Positions 61,300 through 64,000 of a stretch of 64,000 nucleotides of DNA are shown here, piece by piece. Below the pieces are notes generated by a model. That model searched no databases. It saw only the letters and a list, made by a program, of their open reading frames with translations, and was not told the DNA's origin. Every line of letters starts with the position of its first letter. Positions within the stretch are counted from its first letter, which is position 1. The translations under genes and the position numbers were made by a program. Origin of the DNA: Chaetoderma sp. LZ-2023a (Eukaryota; Mollusca; Caudofoveata; Chaetodermatida; Chaetodermatidae); NCBI GenBank assembly GCA_034401795.1, contig CM067360.1:54733768-54797767 (forward strand). Reading direction: 5' to 3'.

Positions 61300-61432
61300 G
61301 TATTAGTACAGATACCTAATGGTACCTGCTTATATTCATACTAATCTGTACATAAATGAGGTCAACTTTCACCATTTGATTCATATTCAGTAGTTACATT
61401 AGTTCAGTTTAATGTCAAGTAATCAAGTAATC
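61300..61432 (+). repeat. Satellite remnant between two LINEs
   Basis: 133 bp of the subtype B monomer begun at 54171, resuming at gtattagtacag after the CR1-like LINE and running to tcaagtaatcaagtaatc. There it is cut by the second Tx1-like LINE. The last 17 bases carry a short duplication of caagtaatc. Confidence 0.92.
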
Positions 61433-64000
61433 TTTTTTTTTTTTTTTTTTTTTTTGTAAAATCCTTTATTTACATAAATGTTTGTACAATTAAAAAGCAG
61501 GCCATATGAGCTTGCGTAATATACTTTATGCCGTAATGATCAGTACAAGTGTCCTATTAATCTGAGCAAAATTCAATAACTGTAGCATTTAATTTACACA
61601 GTATTATAAACACATCAAATAAACCAGTTATTTAAAATATTCCAAAAATACTTTGCCCAAAAGCCGCCCCTGGCATAGGCCGCAACAGCATTCAATCAAA
61701 GCCGTTCCAAAATATCCAAATATGCAAACATCAACATGTAAACGCAATGCAAATCCACCAGGATGGAACCAACACTCACAGATTAAAAGCCAAAATACCT
61801 ACGATATCTCACTTTTGCTTGTTGGAACCCTTTGACACTTTCGTGACTGAACCCTACCACTGTCAAAGACAGCAGCAGCATCCCTTCCAGACAGTTCCGA
61901 AGCACTCAAACCTTCAATGACCGTAAGCTTAAAGCGATGTGAATATAGAAAGACAAAAATCCGACAGGCTAACAGACAAAATCTGACAACCTGGCTGATG
62001 AGCAGACATAAATGCTTATACAATTAAAAAGCAATAGCATAGCCAAAAGATAAACGCATAATTAAAGTTTTAAAACTACTTTGACTGAAAACTACCTCCG
62101 CCAAAAGCAACAACAGCCTTCAGTCAAAACAGTTCCAAAAGCATCCAAAGAAACCTTAATCAAATACCATTCTGAAAATACTCTGACCGGAAACTGGCTC
62201 CGCCAAAAGCAGCAACAGCTTCCAGTGAAAACAGTTCCAAAAAACCTATACACAGTTTTGTGCCATTAAATAATGTAAAGAAAACTTAATCATGAGTCAA
62301 AACAACACTAATACTCAATATACAGAAGAATGCAGCATCTGCAATACTGGACAATATAAATTATGTCAAAAAGTTTTGAAAAAGATCCGACCGGCAGCTG
62401 TCTCAGTTAAGAGCTGAAACAGCTCCCAGTTGGGTCAGTTCCAAAACCTCAGAATGCTCTAATGATGATAAATAATCCGACACCTTTAAGGGCGCTACAG
62501 CATTATAAAACACTAACAAAATGACAAACTTAACAGATAACATACATAAATCAAAAATGAAGACATAGCTTTGATCTATCATCAAAATAGCAAAACAGAT
62601 TGGAAGCGAGCCAATGGCTGCTAAATTCACTCTCAATCATACGTTTATAATCTACTAAAATTCTGAACCTTATTGAACTGAAAAGCTCAGCCAATAGGTC
62701 CAGCGATAGAATTTTTCTTAAAGGGTACACTCTAACTTCGCACCTATTCCGCCATATAATATGCCGGCCAAGGGCTACTACCGCTAAAATAACATTAAAT
62801 TGTTCTTTTTGAACAATGTTCGGAAAATTGTTGAAACGTACTAGGTTTTCGTTCAGATTAATCAAACCGTTAGACAACTGATGTACCCATTTGGAAATCA
62901 CTGACCACAGATCATTGCCTATCTGGCACTTGTACATCAAATGCTCAGCAGTCTCAATATGGGGACAAAAAGAACATCTAATCTTCATATTCATATGAAG
63001 CTTACGAGCCATGAAATAGCCCGTGCCTAATATGTCATGTGCTAACCTGTACGTAACAGTCCTATGAACAGGATCTATAAACCTATTGTGTAAATTGGAC
63101 CAGGTGGTAGAGAAATCAATCGTTCTAAAAACTTTGTATAGAGGCAAAGGAACAAAATATCTCTTATTCAGAAGCTGATAAAAGGACTTTGTAGAGTTAA
63201 AGCTTAACCAGTCATGGTCCGGATAGAGTTTACTAAATTCATGGAAAACCTTGACTACTTCCTTATAGAAAGGAGGCATCCAATCTGCATGAGGGACGGA
63301 ATTACTGGCTAAAGATGGCTTGATCTTCCGTAACGTAAACCCTATCCAGTACCGAGCGAAAATAGCCCATTTTGGCATATCTTCACTCAAAATCCGTTGT
63401 ATATGTGTTAAAATGAAAGCTTTAACCTTTAACGTGATATTAATTAAACCTACCCCGCCTTTAAGAACAGGGTAGTACAGGAAATCACGCCTTAACGGCT
63501 CAAAAAACTTTGTATCCCATAAAAATAAGAAAATTTCCCTTTTAATACGTTTAACAACAGCACTGGGAATAGTCATGACACTTGCCAAATACCAAAGTTT
63601 GCTAAGTGCAAGAACATTAACTACACTAGATTTGCCGAAAATTGATAGACTTCTACGTTTCCACATATTTAAAACCGAAATTAAATTATTCACCACTTTA
63701 TTAAAATTCATATCAAGGGAAACGTGCCTGCCAAAATACACTCCTAAAATTTTTCCCGAAGAATCTGGCCACGAAATGCCGAAACCATGATCAGAACTAC
63801 TTTGCCATTTGCCAAATGTCAAGACTTTACACTTTTGCATGTTGAGCTTAGAACCAGAAGCTTTACCGTAATGGTTGGCTATACTCAAAAGGCGACCGAC
63901 TGATCTATGATTGCTACAAATACCGGTCGAGTCATCCGCGTACAACGATATTCGTACTTCCTCGCCGCTGCCAGGTATTTTAAAACCTGACAGCTGCGCA
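61433..64000 (-). mobile_element. Tx1-like LINE, copy 2 (3' part; runs off the window)
   Basis: It begins with a 23-base A tail (T on +, 61433-61455), then matches copy 1 base for base at a constant offset of 25492, with only about ten substitutions seen and no length change. It carries the same AATAAA signal, 3' region with five ~55-bp repeats, and the ORF2 C-terminal half. The rest lies beyond the window. Confidence 0.93.
62551..64000 (-). CDS. Tx1-like LINE ORF2, C-terminal part (partial, copy 2)
   Basis: The frame is open from the window edge to the stop at 62551. It includes the catalytic YADDSTGIC box near the edge, the thumb region, and the C-terminal CSFCPHIETAEHLMYKC motif. It differs from copy 1 in a few residues (e.g. 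NHRSVG for NYRSVG, SWPDSSGK for SVPDSSGT). A shorter frame from 63945 uses a non-ATG codon and is only part of the open frame. No break was seen. Confidence 0.9.
   Translation of the reverse strand, partial: AQLSGFKIPGSGEEVRISLYADDSTGICSNHRSVGRLLSIANHYGKASGSKLNMQKCKVLTFGKWQSSSDHGFGISWPDSSGKILGVYFGRHVSLDMNFNKVVNNLISVLNMWKRRSLSIFGKSSVVNVLALSKLWYLASVMTIPSAVVKRIKREIFLFLWDTKFFEPLRRDFLYYPVLKGGVGLINITLKVKAFILTHIQRILSEDMPKWAIFARYWIGFTLRKIKPSLASNSVPHADWMPPFYKEVVKVFHEFSKLYPDHDWLSFNSTKSFYQLLNKRYFVPLPLYKVFRTIDFSTTWSNLHNRFIDPVHRTVTYRLAHDILGTGYFMARKLHMNMKIRCSFCPHIETAEHLMYKCQIGNDLWSVISKWVHQLSNGLINLNENLVRFNNFPNIVQKEQFNVILAVVALGRHIIWRNRCEVRVYPLRKILSLDLLAELFSSIRFRILVDYKRMIESEFSSHWLASNLFCYFDDRSKLCLHF

Overview
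The window looks like intergenic, repeat-dominated DNA of an invertebrate animal. I found no host gene, rRNA, tRNA or CRISPR array. Everything recognisable is either a complex tandem repeat (satellite) or a transposable element inserted into it. The mix of element types (CR1-like LINE with PHD and esterase domains, Tx1/L1-like LINE, DIRS retrotransposon, a DNA transposon of a kind I associate with cnidarians, molluscs and lancelets) suggests a marine invertebrate. A mollusc is my guess only.

Layout. (1) 1-17692: satellite array of about 1.06-1.45 kb monomers. Each has an ACGC/CA microsatellite, a ~122-bp palindrome and one to three copies of a 273-bp sub-repeat. (2) 17693-32935: one insertion flanked by an 11-bp target duplication. 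It is a ~8.2-kb LINE whose ORF1 carries an RNase H1 module and an SGNH esterase module, and whose ORF2 carries endonuclease and reverse transcriptase. ORF2 is split by a ~7.06-kb DIRS element (23320-30379, minus strand) with inverted terminal repeats and an internal complementary region. (3) 32936-35945: satellite. (4) 35946-44867: full-length Tx1/L1-like LINE, minus strand, with ORF1, ORF2 and, between them, an uninterrupted 1031-codon frame of very hydrophobic sequence. (5) 44868-48151: satellite. (6) 48152-52142: DNA transposon with ~140-bp imperfect terminal inverted repeats, a 7-bp target duplication and a broken transposase-like gene. (7) 52143-54840: satellite. (8) 54841-61299: CR1-like LINE, minus strand, with PHD finger and SGNH esterase in ORF1. 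(9) 61300-61432: satellite remnant. (10) 61433-64000: 3' part of a second Tx1-like LINE, nearly identical to the first and cut off by the window end.

The insertions record a history: satellite first, then five separate insertions into it, with the DIRS element later landing inside one LINE. All five lie in one monomer subtype, and both Tx1 copies sit at nearly the same satellite position in the same orientation, which suggests target preference. Strongest leads: the RNase H1/SGNH ORF1, the long hydrophobic frame between ORF1 and ORF2 of the Tx1 element, satellite targeting by Tx1, and a satellite palindrome whose arms change together.
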